From NCBI GenBank assembly GCA_030847615.1, contig JAUMIR010000003.1, forward strand, positions 31,184,501-31,248,500: a stretch of 64,000 nt of DNA. The letters are read 5' to 3'. Below the pieces are notes generated by a model. It searched no databases. It saw only the letters and a program-made list of their open reading frames with translations, and was not told the origin of the DNA. This DNA is from Gambelia wislizenii (lineage: Eukaryota; Chordata; Lepidosauria; Squamata; Crotaphytidae). The translations under genes were made by a program, and so were the position numbers. Every line of letters begins with the position of its first letter. Position 1 is the stretch's first letter. This document shows, in pieces, positions 1 to 11,275 of the stretch.

Positions 1-148
1 AGTACTAGGTGACATGATAGCCATGTTTAAATATTTGAAGGGATGTCATATTGAGGATGGAGCAAGCTTGTTTTCTGCTGCTCCAGAGACTAGGACACAG
101 AACACAGACCAGATGGCCCTTGTGGTCTTTTCCATTCCATGATTCTAT
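1..148 (+). mobile_element. CR1 LINE, 3' terminal fragment
   Basis: The start resembles the end of CR1 ORF2: a stretch reading like RGDMIA-FKYLKG, followed by a segment ending in FSAAPET. The sequence then jumps to the usual CR1 3' UTR end (gatggcccttgtggtctt) and the short tail with ATTCTATG units. Part of the C-terminal coding sequence is missing between the two, so this is both 5'-truncated (cut by the window edge) and internally deleted. The same sequence recurs at 31700-32043 and 32863-33113. Confidence 0.85.
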
Positions 149-820
149 GACAGCTCTTGCTTTCCCCACCATCTCTCCCTGAATTTATTATGTTGGTTGT
201 ATCAATAATTCTGTAAGCCCAATGGCTTGTTTGCTTATTTGTTTTAAGTTTATGCTTCTTGCCACAACTTTGGAAGGTGGTTTGTCATTGGGAATGCTTC
301 CTACATGACGTTCTCCATACCTATGAGGATCACTTATAGAATAGGGATAAGGGTTAAACTGCGCAGGACCAAGTTTGGCTCAGGAGCTGCCACACCAGCT
401 TCAACCCCAGATGGCAGAGGGGAGTCACACAGCATCTGATACCCATGGGATCTGCCCATTACATGACACAGTTTTGTCCCCACAGGTTTCACTGAACAAC
501 AGTTTCATTGAACAACACCCAATAGTAGGATCTGTCCCTAGGTTATGGAACCGATGCTGGTGTAAGAAAGGGTCTGAGGAGTACAAAGATTTTATGATTG
601 GGAGGAACGATAATACATAAAGTTGGTTAGAATAGGGTGAACTAGATACAAATGAGATGGTGGAATATCAAAGATAAGGGGAAAGCAAGAATCTAAACTT
701 TATGAAGGACTGGAATAAGGAAAAAAACAAACATTTTGAACAAGTACATATGAAGGCAAAGAGGGTGGGGAATATGTTCTTTCTTTCTAAGGACTTTATC
801 AGATGCAGCAAATGTGGTGT
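149..820. other. Unannotated intergenic sequence
   Basis: No coding, RNA or recognisable repeat signal was seen. Short reading frames on both strands have no recognisable motif and are taken as chance. Confidence 0.5.
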
Positions 821-1019
821 CATACCAATGCCTAATGAATGCAAAAGGGCACCCATATCACACGATGTCATCTTTTGGCATTCCACTGCTATGAATAAGG
901 CATCCTTTTTTATTGATGAGCCAAGCTGTCAATAGATCTGCCATGGCATTTTTGTCTCGGTATTGCCTGTGTTTGAAACCGTGCACCATTTTTCTCTTGT
1001 GAATACAGCATCAATGGGA

Positions 1020-1218
1020 TCTGCCAGAACACTTCCAGGTGAGAACACAAAAGTCAGGTACAGAATGCTCTTTTTATGAACCTCCCTGGTTTATGTTGAA
1101 GTTTTTAAGTGTGTTTCAGTGCTTGTGAGTTCATATTGTGTTTTAATTTAGCTTTCCTTTTTTTTCTTTTTTTTACTTTTAACCACACTCGAGTCTTCTC
1201 ACAAGAACCACCGAGATC
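1020..1218 (+). repeat. Interspersed repeat, copy 1 of 3
   Basis: This stretch is similar to 11060-11250 and 23600-23770. Shared landmarks in order are a 'ccaggtgagaacacaaaa'-like start, 'tttttatgaa..tccc', 'aagttttta.gt.tgtttc..tgctt', a T-rich stretch, and 'cttctc' followed by an A-rich end. I do not recognise the family. No coding sequence is seen in it. It contains a long pyrimidine tract at about 1150-1200. Confidence 0.5.
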
Positions 1219-1291
1219 ATGAACACAGAAGTAAACAGCACTAGCACTCATGCTCCAGTAATGCTGGGGCTGCTTTTTCTCACTATTACAG
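1219..1291 (+). CDS. Candidate short first coding exon (weak)
   Basis: An ATG opens 24 codons reading MNTEVNSTSTHAPVML followed by GLLFLTIT. The segment has an N-glycosylation-type NST triplet and then a hydrophobic run. It ends at CAG|GTATGT, a good splice donor. A long pyrimidine tract lies just upstream (1150-1200). The pattern would suit the extracellular start of a membrane protein. However, the preceding 200 bases are a dispersed repeat, no second exon was recognised within the window, and 24 codons can arise by chance. Function is unknown. This is most likely a fortuitous ORF. Confidence 0.15.
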
Positions 1292-1299
1292 GTATGTAT

Positions 1300-2517
1300 G
1301 ATAAAAGGGGTTATTGTACTGGTATAATTATGCTTCAGAAATAGTGGAACAGAAAAGCTTTTAGAGGTTTGTCTGATAAAGTCCTAAATATGGGACAAAC
1401 TGACAAGTTATTTTGCCACTAACACAAATGTGAAAGTGATTAAGAAATACCAAAGTTCAATTATCCCCCAAAGACACTCCCAAATCACTTTGTTGAGAGA
1501 TTAACAAGACATGAAAAAAGCAGACACAATTAACAGGAACCTTTAAGAACTGCAAGGTTGCAGGCAATAGCAGGCATTACTCCATTGACAGATAAATATG
1601 TTGGACACGGTGCCAGCTTGCTCCCAGGTCAGTCAGCCTCCCATTTCATATATGCCTCATGACTTACATTTGCCAAAAGGTTCTGGAGGTAGTTGAAAAT
1701 TGTTGCCACCATTACTTTTATCAGGGATCTGTTTAAAATGTGGTTATATTACCTCAGAAGACTAACCACACACACAAAAAGAGAACAGAGAACATGTCTT
1801 TTGTGCAGAAGAGAAAATTTCGGCATATGTACTTTCATTTGTAAAATTGCATCTTCCACACATCTATGAAGGTACAGGAACAAAGTTTTGGGAAAAAAGG
1901 AAGCATTATTTTTCAAATGCACCTTTCCAAGCAACTGACCTCTTCTTTGTTTGACTCCATGAAATTTCAAAGGGTACACAAAACACAACTTATTCAGTGT
2001 CAGTTGGAGATGTCCATGTCGAGAGAATAGTGTACCCACTTTGGGTTTTAGTCTGAACTTTAAAGGAGTTAACCAGGGGACTAAACAAGATCCCATCCTG
2101 CGAGAAAGGTTAGATATAACTTCAATAAATAAACAAAATAATAGCGAAAACTCTACATTCAAATAGATTTAAAGCCTGTGGTGAGTTCACTGTCCCACTA
2201 CCCTTATTCCTTTTGGATCCAAATCACATCAGAAGTCCTAATGCAGAGGCTATTTAGGAATGTATAATGAACGGATAGAGCTCAGGCATATGTGATGTAC
2301 CTCCCTATACTTATACACATTCATTGCTACTCCCTTTTCCTCCACACATGGAGTACTTTCCCCTTTCACTTTGAACAAGGACATCATATATACTGGACCC
2401 ATCAGAACTGTAAGTGCACCAGGAATGAAAGGTTCCTTGTAAGTGTAACCAAAATGAATATCAAGAGAAAAACAGAGTAATTGTGGGTGCTTTGTGGTAT
2501 GTGTTATATTTCACAGT
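1300..2517. other. Unannotated intergenic sequence
   Basis: AT-rich sequence with no recognised coding or repeat feature. A 137-codon antisense frame at 1749-2162 shows no domain or motif I recognise and is treated as chance. Confidence 0.5.
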
Positions 2518-3273
2518 CTCTCCATTGATGCCACCTTGTCATGGGAGAGAGGCTTCTTACACTAATGATGTTTTGAGCTATGCTGTTGGTGGCATAAAGC
2601 CACCGGTAGGGTCTCCCATGCCAGACAGGTCAAAACCGAAGGGTCTGACAAAGAGCGTCAAAGGGCAGGATGGGCTCTCTAGCCTTATGGTAACCGTCCT
2701 AGGAGAAGGAAAATTCTAATCCCAAACCCGGGCAGATGGTGCTCATCCAACCCTGTAAGGTCAACCATCTAAGAGAAGGAAACTATAATCAAACCTACGA
2801 CCTGAGGACCTCGCTGCTACATCCATGCTTGCAAGGCCACGGCAGATGAACCTTTGGTTTAAAGGGTGAGGCCAGTTCTGTTCACGCTGCACTCCACCAG
2901 AAAAATCCATTGCACAGGCTCGAAGGACAAATCCAGTTCCAAAAAAGCCCTGTAGCGATAGGCGAGGGACGAAACAGCAGGTGTAAAGATGCACTGGAAG
3001 CCGCAGACCCAACCCTGCATGCAGGCAATTCAGGACATTGGTTGCTCGAGGCTGACCCGGGAGATGACAGTCTTGTTCGGCAGCATCCTGAATGACCAAG
3101 CAGCCTTTTTAAAGGACAGCACTGCTTGCTCCATATGGAGAGGGCCTAGAAAAGGTGGCCTAATGAAAGCTCATCCCCAACTACCTGGTTGGCTAGCCAC
3201 GGCCAACGGGAATCTTCTGATGCGGTCTAACCAAGGCAAAGAAACAAAGGCACACACCGGCCTCCAGAGGTGT

Positions 3274-4030
3274 AAATAAACTGACACTTGCATGCTGGAA
3301 CATCAGAACCATGCGAGACTCTGAAGATAGTGGATGGCCTGAGCATTGTTCTGCCCTAATAGCCCATGAACTATCATGACTTAACATTGACATTGCTGCT
3401 CTTAGTGAAGTTCGTCTCCATGAGGAAGGGAGCCTTAAAGAACAGGGCGCCGGCTACACACTTTACTGGTCTGGCAAACCCAAAACCGAAAAACATCTTT
3501 CAGGAGTAGGCTTTAGGATTAAAAACTCCATTGCCTCCAAACTCAAAACCTTCCCAACAAGACACTCTGATTGCATTATTTCCTTACGCCTCCCACGTGT
3601 TGTTCTCTTTAGTATATATGCCACAACTGTGCAAGCCGACCCTGTAGAGAAAGAAAAATTCTACACAGACCTACGCCAACTCATACAAAAAGTCCCTGTA
3701 GAAGATAAAATTATTATCCTTGGTGACTTCAATGCCAGAGTAGGAAAGAACTACGAAGCCTGGAAAGGTGTCTTAGGCAAGCATGGTGTTGGAAATTGCA
3801 ATGATAACGGATGCCTCCTACTAGAGTTCTGTGCAGAACAACAGCTGACTATTACAAACATAATCTTTCAGCAGAAAGATAGCTTGAAGACAACCTGGAT
3901 GCATCCCCAATCCAAACATTGGCACCTCATTGACTATGTTCCAGTCCGCCAGAGAGACATTCGTGATGTCCGTCATAATAGAGTGATGCCCAGTGCAGAA
4001 TGCCAAACAGATCATCGCCTCATCAGAAGT
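3274..4030 (+). pseudogene. RTE-like endonuclease domain (apurinic-type), broken
   Basis: The translated segment carries the landmarks of LINE apurinic/apyrimidinic endonucleases. These are ACWNIRTM at the N-terminus (about 3285), ALSEVRLHEEG (the E-containing block), IIILGDFNARVG (3707-3742), and HLIDYV...TDHRLI with the catalytic D and H of the final block (about 3925-4020). The enzyme would nick target DNA for target-primed reverse transcription. A stop interrupts the block after HELS (about 3378), and the open part resumes near 3629. The second copy at 39075-39700 has the same domain up to its deletion. Confidence 0.8.
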
Positions 4031-4739
4031 AAACTAAATCTTCATCTTAAGTTCAAACCTAAGAGGGGTGGCATATTAAAGAAGAGACTCCAAGTCAACA
4101 ATCTTCAACAAGCTACCATGAGAGACAACCTTCCAGGCAAATCTGCAAACAAAACTCGAAGACTATCCTACAGATCCTTCTCCTACAGTGCTTTGGCAAC
4201 ATATCAAAAACAGTATCCTCTAGTCTGAGGAAGAATCGCTCGGGTTCTCCCACAAGAAAAATTAAGACTGGTTTGATGAAAACAACCAAGAGATCCAGGA
4301 GCTGAGCTGTTGGCAAAGAAGAGAACTGCTCACCAGGCATACCTCGCCCAGCCAACCTGCCATGTAAGAAAAGCAGTTTTCCGCATCACATGTAGTAAAT
4401 TTCAACAAAAACTCCAAGACATGCAGAACAAGTGGTGGATCAATATAGCAGAAAAGACACAATGCTGTGCAGATCTGGGTGATCATAGAGGATATTATGA
4501 AGCTCTTAAAGCAGTGTTTGGACCTACTTATCAGGTCCAAAGCTCCTTATACAGTACAGATGGTCAAACATTAATTACTGATAAAGCCTCCATCCTGAAC
4601 CGATGGGCTGAACATTTTCAAAGTCTCCTTAGTGCCAACCGAGTAGTCCAAGGCTCAGCTATCCAACATATGATACAAAAACCGATGAAAAATGAATTGG
4701 ACATAGCTCCCACTTTGGAAGAGACCCTTAAGGCCATAT

Positions 4740-6208
4740 AGCAGATGAAAAATGGCAAGGCAAATGGGATTGATGGAATCCCACCTGAAGTTTGGAAACA
4801 AGGAGGTCAGGCACTCCATGATAAATTCCACGAATTCCTTGTGAATTGCTGGGAAAAGGGGGAACTGCCATCAGACCTCCAAGATGCAGTCATCATCATC
4901 CTGTACAAGTAAAAAGGATCAAAATCCGATTGCTCAAACTATCGAGGCATAACACTGCTCTCTATTGCTGGAAAAATCCTTGCAAGGATACTCTTGAACA
5001 GATTAGTTCCTGCTATTGCAGAAGAACTTCTTCCTGAAAGCCAATGTGGCTCCAGAGCCAATAGGAGTACTACAGACATGGTATTTGCCCTTAGACAACT
5101 GCAAGAAAGATGTAGGGAGCAGAAGAAGGGTCTCTATGTAAAATTTGTCGACCTCACCAAAGCCTTCGACTCTGTGAGTAGAAAAGGTCTGTGGCAGATC
5201 CTGGAAAGACTAGGATGTCCCCCCAAATTCCTTAAAATGGTTATCTTGCTACACGACGGCCAGCGTGGTCAAGTCAGATATGGCGATGCTCTTTCAGAGC
5301 CCTTTCTAATAACTAATGGAATGAAGCAAGGTTGTGTTCTTGCACCAACTTTATTTACAATCTTCTTTAGCATGATGCTCCAAAGGGCTTTGGCAGAGCT
5401 TGAAGAAGACGATGGCATCTATATACGTTACCATACTGATGGTAGCTTGTTTAACTTAAGCCGTCTGAGGGCTCACACTAAGACTCTACACTATCTAGTC
5501 CGTGAGCTGCTCTTCGCTGCTGATGCTGCCCTTGTTGCCCACACAGAAGCATCTCTGCAGCGCCTAACATCCTGCTTCACAACAGTTGCAGAGCTGTTTG
5601 GGCTGGAAGTCAACCTGAAGAAAACAGAAGTTCTTTACCAGCCTGCACCACAGGACGAACACCACCATCCCCACATTGCCGTCGGCAAATCTGTGCTCAA
5701 GTCCATTCAGCAGTTCACCTACCTGGGAAGCATCATCTCCTCAGATGCCAAGATTGACAAAGAGATCCATCACAGATTAGCAAAGGCATATAGTGCATTT
5801 CGAAGACTTCACAAAAGAGTCTGGAGCAATAAACACCTGAGGCAAAGCACAAAAATCAGTGTGTATAGGGCCATTGTACTGTCTATCCTCCTTTATGGAT
5901 TTGAAACATGGGTTACCTATCGCCACCACCTACAACTCCTTGAATGCTTTCATCAGCACTGTCTGCGCACAATCCTAAATATACACTGGATTGACTACGT
6001 GATGAATGTTGCTGTCCTTGAGCAAGCAGGGATCACCAGCATTGAGGCCATGATATTGAGAATGCTCCTGCGCTGGGCAGGGCACGTTTCTAGGATGGAG
6101 GACCATCGCCTCCCAAAAATACTACTCTACGGTGAACTCGCCACGGGTCAGTGTAAGAGGGGCTCTCCAAAAAAAGCAATACAAGGACTCCCTGAAACAA
6201 CATCTCAG
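4740..6208 (+). pseudogene. RTE-like reverse transcriptase domain, inactive
   Basis: The recognisable order is MKNGKANGIDGIPPEVWK (about 4746), SNYRGITLLS (about 4935), FVDLTKAFDSVSRKGLW (catalytic D block), GMKQGCVLAPTLF (about 5320), and then the active-site box. At 5513-5524 the box reads FAAD where active relatives have FADD, so the first catalytic aspartate has become alanine. Downstream, YLGSIISSDAKID and the VW..LR..TKI..YRAIVLSILLYGFE region follow in the same frame to 6208, where the frame shifts. The stop at 4739 and a frameshift near 4910 confirm a pseudogene. Confidence 0.85.
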
Positions 6209-6476
6209 GCTCGGTCAAATTGATCCCCAACAATGGTCCACCCTGGCCTCACATCGGGAGGCATGGAGACGCACTATCTACAATGCTGCAGCCTTATTTG
6301 AGAACTCACGCCAAACAAGTCTTGAAGAGAAACGACAATGCAGAAAGAATCACAACCCAAAAACATCACCCAAGGAGACCTTCTGCTGCTCTTTCTGCAA
6401 CTGGACTTGTTTATCTTGGATTGGCCTTTTTAGTCATCAGCTAGCTTGCAGAAAGCGCGGGATGTGTCCTTCCTGA
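6205..6476 (+). pseudogene. RTE-like ORF C-terminus with CCHC/C2HC-type zinc finger
   Basis: After a frameshift, the C-terminus continues in frame to about 6450. It contains FCCSFCNWTCLSWIGLFSH, a Cys-x2-Cys ... His ... Cys arrangement typical of a C-terminal nucleic-acid-binding finger. The homologous antisense copy at 33484-33948 reads FCCAFCNRTSLSRLGL. In related LINEs this finger ends the polyprotein. It probably binds template RNA or target DNA; that role is inferred. Confidence 0.7.
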
Positions 6477-6507
6477 AACTTCATTTGTGAAGCAAAGCCA
6501 GAGAGTA

Positions 6508-7556
6508 TATTTCACAGGCAAAGTCAGCCAAGGGTAAAGAAATTGTTTCAAATGAGGCAGTGACTGATCATAGAGGGAAGGAATAAGGGCTAAGCAAAAA
6601 GATGCGAAAACTAATTGGTTCAAAAAGGGGTTGACTTTCCTCAATGATCCAACAGCTGGAAAACAACAATAGCGCAGTGTGTGACTAATCACTCCAATAT
6701 ACCTTTCCATAATTAATCTAAAGAAAGGTATGGGTTCTGTCAACTGGCTGTTTTGCAATTCTACGATTGTTCTGTACCTATGACTATTGAATGCATGACA
6801 TGTCATCTCCCTAAAAGGATTAAACATGCAAGTATCATTTCACACTATCAGTAATGTAATGGCCTAAATCCAATAGCTAATTAGTTCCAACTAGAATAGT
6901 TGCATTCATTCAAAGAAAACTTTACACTTAACACTTATGCATCTTCCATTCATTCAATAAGTCAACTCTGGAATGGACTAACAATTGGATTCTGGCCAAT
7001 GAGTCTTTCAGGTTACCCTACTAGTTGCTTCAGTGTACTAACATGGCTGACAATGAGATTTGAATGATACTTAGAACAGGAGATGAGAATTCACATATCA
7101 TGTCAAACATGAACAACATGAACAGTAATTAAAGTGGAACCTACTGTACATTAGTTGTTAGAACTTTAAAGGGTGTTTTAAATTACTTCTTGATTGAAAA
7201 ATGCTGCCTAATTAATCAGAAAGGCACCACACTGAGAGCCATGGTAAAGTCAAAAAGAGTAATTGCCATTGTTGTTAGGGAATCGACATATTGCTCACAA
7301 GAGCTGACGAATCTATTTGATATACTGCAGGAATTCCTATTTTCACCCTGTTGCTTTACTGTTGAAACAAAGCCATTGAAAGGAAATATAAACATAAATG
7401 AAATTACTTCTACATTCATCTTTTAGGAAAGGGTAATTTATTCCTTTCAGTTAGTAATAAGCTGAAGTGTTCATTATGCACAAGATTTCTCTACCACCTG
7501 CCTGCCCCAGGAAAGAGTTTAGAAATGGACACTTGCTCCTATTTTCCTGGGTCAGT
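6508..7556. other. Unannotated AT-rich intergenic sequence
   Basis: No recognisable coding or repeat feature was seen. The small frames around 7190-7430 on both strands lack motifs. Confidence 0.5.
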
Positions 7557-7765
7557 TAGGCTCATCTAGATGGGCAATTTACCCTGGGTTTCCCCCATCG
7601 TAGAGCCCTGCAGTCCAAACAAGGCAGGGCTTTTGCGCCATTTTGCCTCCAGGCAGTCCATGATGACACCTGAGGTAAATCCAGGGAGAAGCCAGGGTAA
7701 ACCCATTTGAAAGGTCTTAAATAAACACCTGGGAAAACCTGCTCCATCCAGGAAAACCTAAGGGT
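7557..7765 (+). repeat. Short interspersed repeat, probably a non-autonomous DNA element, copy 1
   Basis: The opening 'ctagatgggcaatttaccctg ... tagagccctgcagtcc ... gcagggcttttgc.ccatt ... ccaggcagtcc' recurs at 23036-23260 and, cut short, at 15997-16070. The end 'gggaaaacc..ctc..ccaggaaaacc' matches 23225-23250. There is no ORF. The length of about 200 bp and the well-defined start suggest a MITE, but I could not establish clean terminal inverted repeats. Confidence 0.5.
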
Positions 7766-8099
7766 TGATTACATGGCAAAAATTATCCGGGAAGAAATTG
7801 GAAAGATTCCCATAGGTTCTCATGCTCATCAGGGTAGACTCTTGCTATTCGGAAGGACGGGTAGCAAAAAAAGCCAGTAAACCCATGACTTTCCATCCCT
7901 CTATTTTCCATGGACTTTTTTGAAAAGTCAGGAAAAAAACTGCACTATTGGTTGTCTGATCAATCAGCAACCATCCCAGAAAGGGGGCATGCAGTAGAAC
8001 TGAATTATGATTGGTTGGACCTTGGAGGCTTGCAAAGGAAGCCTTGCAATTCAGGATCCGCCAATGTTGAAGGGCCCTGTGTCAAATCTGATACCGCTT

Positions 8100-8665
8100 C
8101 TCAAGCCCGGAGCCGGGCTCCTCTCCCTACTCCTCCTTTCTGCCGCTCCCGATCATCCGGCTGCTTGCTGGCTTGCTTTGGGGCTACCCTAGACAACAGC
8201 AGCCTGTTCCTCCGAGCCAGCCAGCAGAGAGCTAGGCAAGGGCTGAGTGGGTCAGCCCCCACATCCTCTTGTTGACTATTCCTCCCAGTGTGCCACTGGC
8301 TGTGGCAGCTTCTGCCACCAAAGGGCCGTTGCCTCAGTGGTAGAAGTCACGGCCACCAGAAGAGAGCTGGACAAGGGCCAAGAGGCCCAGATCTCACTCC
8401 ATCCCCTTGCCAGCCATTTCTCCCAGCATGCCACTGGCTGTGGTGGCTTCTGCCACAAAAGGACCACCCCCTCTGTGGCAGAAGCAGCCACAGCCAGTGA
8501 GAACTTGGGTGAGGGCTGAGTGCCCCTTCCTCCCAGCACCCCACCAGCTTCTGGGAGTGCTGTGGTCTAGGGCACGGCCTCCATCAGTGACAGCCAGTGG
8601 AGGCTGGTAGGAGTGGGCCCTTGGTTGCAGAAGCCCGGTGAGGGATGAGTGGGGCAGAGCTCCCC
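8100..8665 (+). repeat. GC-rich diverged tandem repeat region
   Basis: At least two units of about 125-130 bp begin at about 8281 and 8416. Each carries 'tgccactggctgtgg' followed by 'cttctgccac.aaagg' and 'gtggcagaag/gtggtagaag'. A third degenerate unit follows. Overlapping frames on both strands are all open because of this composition, and none looks like a real protein. Base composition is far more GC-rich than the surroundings. Confidence 0.6.
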
Positions 8666-8669
8666 CAAT

Positions 8670-10230
8670 AATAATAATAATAATATTTATTTATACCCCG
8701 CCCCTCTGTTAAAACAATCGGGGCAGCTTACAAAAATTAAAATACAGATAAAATCCCCAAACACCCCCCACCCCCACCCTCCCCCATAAAAAATATTAAA
8801 CAATTATAAATTAAAACCAACTGATCTAAAATCACAATTAAAACAGTAAATACAATAAAATACAATAAATGGCCAGCAGACTGAAAGAAGCCAGGATCCC
8901 CTGAGGCCGGGATCTAATTAGGAAAGGCCTGCTGAAAGAGATCCGTCTTTAGTGCTTTTTAAAAGCTACTCAGGCTTGTTATCTGAGGGATCTCGTTCAG
9001 CAGGTCATTCCACAATTTGGGGGCGATTACCGAAAAGGCCCTCTGGGAGGTTGCAGACAGCCTAGATTTTTGTGGCTGAAGCAAATTCCTCCCAGAGGAC
9101 CGGAGTGCGCGGGGAGGATTGTATGGGAGGAGGCGGTTCCGGAGATAAGTTGGACCCAAGCCATTTAGAGCTTTAAAGGTAATAACCAACACCTTATACT
9201 GGGCCTGGAAACTGATAGGCAGCCAGTGGAGAGATCTTAACACTGGAGTTATATGGTCTTTCCGAGATGTTCCCGAGACCACTCTGGCTGCCATATTTTG
9301 TACCAACTGAAGTTTCCGGACCAAGCATGAGGGCAGCCCCATGTAGAGCGTATTGCAGAAATCTAGACGAGAGGTTACCAGCGCGTGCACCACAGTCTCG
9401 AGGTCCTTTACTTCGAGGAAATGGCGCAGCTCGCGTATCAGCCAAAGCTGATAACAGGCGCTCCTGACTGTCGCATTCACCTGACTTGTCATCTGAAGCG
9501 ATGAATCAAGGAGCACCCCCAGACTGCGAACACAGTCCTTAACGGACAGCGTGACCCCGTCCAGGACTGGAGGTTGCAACCCAACTCCTGGTTTCGGGGC
9601 CGCTACCGTGAGCACCTCCATTTTGTCTGGATTTAATCTCAATCTGTTTTTCCTCATCCAGCCCATTACTGCTTTAAGACAGTCATTAAGAGGAGAGACA
9701 CCATCGGAATTCGAGGCTGACGATTGGGACAAGGAGAAATAGATCTGGGTGTCATCAGCGTACTGATAACACCCAGCCCCATAACTCCGAATAATCTCAC
9801 CCAGTAGCTTCATTATAGATGTTAAACAGCATCGGGGACAGGATGGCGCCCTGCGGAACACCACAAGTAAGCTCCTTTCTGCTGGAGCAACTGTCCCTGA
9901 GCAACACCCTCTGGGACCTGCCTGAGAGGAAGGACCGGAACCACTGGAGTGCAGTGCCTCCGATTCCTAACCCTCTCAGGCGATCCAAGAGGATGCTATG
10001 ATCTATCGTATCGAAAGCCACTGAGATGTCCAAAAGCACCAACAGGGTCACACTACCCCTGTCGATGCTTAGACGCAAGTCGTCAGTTAAGGCAACCATG
10101 GCAGTCTTAACTCCAAAGCCCCTAACTGGCCATGGGGCAACAAACCAGGACATTTTAAAAATCACCAATTATTCAAATCCATCGTGGACACAACGTGGGA
10201 CAGGACCAAAATGCAGGTAACATGAAATTT
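8670..10230 (-). mobile_element. L2-clade LINE, 5'-truncated 3' half, inactive
   Basis: On the minus strand, a reverse-transcriptase-bearing ORF is followed by a 3' UTR ending in GGGCGGGGTATAAATAAATATT plus ATT units (8670-8705), the typical L2-type microsatellite tail. The coding part is in two frames: 10168-9797, then 9864-8959. The 3' tail is intact, which fits target-primed insertion followed by decay. Similar L2-type tails occur at 41095, 47690, 53371 and 58585. Confidence 0.85.
8959..10168 (-). pseudogene. L2-type reverse transcriptase, frameshifted
   Basis: The 10168-9797 frame holds LLDISVAFDTIDHSILL (catalytic D block) and CGVPQGAILSPMLFNIY. A frameshift near 9830 moves to a second frame with YQYADDTQIYF (the YADD active site, intact), LNPDKMEVL, and SLGVLLDSSLQM. 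The C-terminal region is LQLVQNMAARVV ... HITPVLRSLHWLPI ... APKLWNDLL. This C-terminal pattern is characteristic of the L2 clade. The endonuclease is missing because the copy is 5'-truncated at about 10230. Confidence 0.85.
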
Positions 10231-10830
10231 ACCATTTAAAATTTTCCCATGTTGTTGAGCCCCTAGATCATGCTGGCACAGGAATACAGGGTCTGTACTG
10301 CACACCAGCCTACATCAATGGCTGCTGCTGCCACCCATGTGATCAAGGCCCCCTGCATGAGAATAGCCTTCATAAAATGCTGAGGGCCTTCTTCCTGGCT
10401 TCAGACAGTGTGACACATGACCGTGAGAGAGGCCCCCAATGATGTCAGCTGGTGTGTGCATGTGGACTTTATCCCATTTCATCTAGGTAATGGGGAGGGG
10501 AACTTGTCAGCTCCAGGGCCAGAATACACTAGCCAGAGGGCTGGTCTAGACAAATCTTTAGTTTATTTAGACCCCACATGGATCAAAGAAGACCATTTGT
10601 TACCCAGTCCTCCCATATGAGCCTTTGATAGTGATTTGTTCTATTGGCTTTGATTCTGAAAGCTTTAGAAGCTGATAAGGAAGGCATGATAAGGAAGAGG
10701 AACATAGAGGCTTATATTGAGTAAGGGCACTGTTATCTCTAGCCCTGTATAGTCAGCTCTGATGGGGAGTGGTTCTCCAAGGTTCAAAGCATTCATTTTT
10801 GGCTGTACCTGTTGATTCTTAGGACATTAT
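10231..10830. other. Unannotated intergenic sequence
   Basis: No coding, RNA or recognisable repeat signal was seen. Confidence 0.45.
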
Positions 10831-11059
10831 TGGATGAGGCAAACATCGTGGGATTATGATATCAGGGTAGTGTGAATAGACCCCGCTATTGCACATCATC
10901 ATCTTTTCTTTCTTACACCATTCTCCAGCCGCAAAAAAAGGACAAACCATCAATAGATTGGCAATAGCACTTTTTTTATGGTATTGATGGCATGTGAAAC
11001 TACATCCCATTGTAATTGCAAGATTACATTGTGAATTGGTGGTCCTCTTCCCCCCTCCC

Positions 11060-11265
11060 CATTCCCAGTGAGAAAACATCCAGGTAAGAACACAAAAATT
11101 GGATGCTATTTTTATGAACTGTCCCACTTAGTTTGCATGTTTTTAGGTTTGTTTCAGTGCTTGTATATTCATTTACTTTGTTAATTAAGGGGTTTTAGGA
11201 GTTTTAAGTGCACTCACATCTTCTCATGAAAATCGCCAAAATCTTGCCCATGCCAAATCGCAGAA
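11060..11265 (+). repeat. Interspersed repeat, copy 2 of 3
   Basis: This matches 1020-1218 and 23600-23770: 'catccaggtaagaacacaaa', 'tttttatgaactgtccca', 'tttgtttcagtgcttg', 'cacatcttctcatga'. The family is unrecognised and non-coding. Confidence 0.5.
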
Positions 11266-11275
11266 ACTACACCTG

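Larger units (their letters stand above)
2518..6507 (+). mobile_element. RTE-like non-LTR retrotransposon, near full length, inactive
   Basis: The element shares its exact 5' start (ctctccattgatgcc) with a second copy at 38314. It shares its 3' end (tcatttgtgaagaaaagccagagag-like) with a third copy at 33440. That gives a 5' end, a roughly 750-base leader without a usable ORF, one long broken ORF, and a short 3' UTR. The ORF order is apurinic endonuclease (about 3280-4030), reverse transcriptase (about 4740-5900) and a C-terminal finger (about 6389-6450). Stops and frameshifts occur at several points, so it is dead. The clade is uncertain. RTE-like is my best call, based on the endonuclease motif order and the single ORF. 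Confidence 0.8.

Noticed and set aside
1749..2162. A 137-codon minus-strand reading frame
   Set aside because: No recognisable domain, no splice or promoter context, and length within chance expectation for a 64-kb window.
6441..6827. A 128-codon minus-strand frame downstream of the LINE
   Set aside because: It overlaps the LINE 3' end in antisense and has no motif; it is considered a shadow.
8007..8610. Multiple overlapping frames in GC-rich sequence
   Set aside because: Frames on both strands are open over a diverged tandem repeat; no protein signature.
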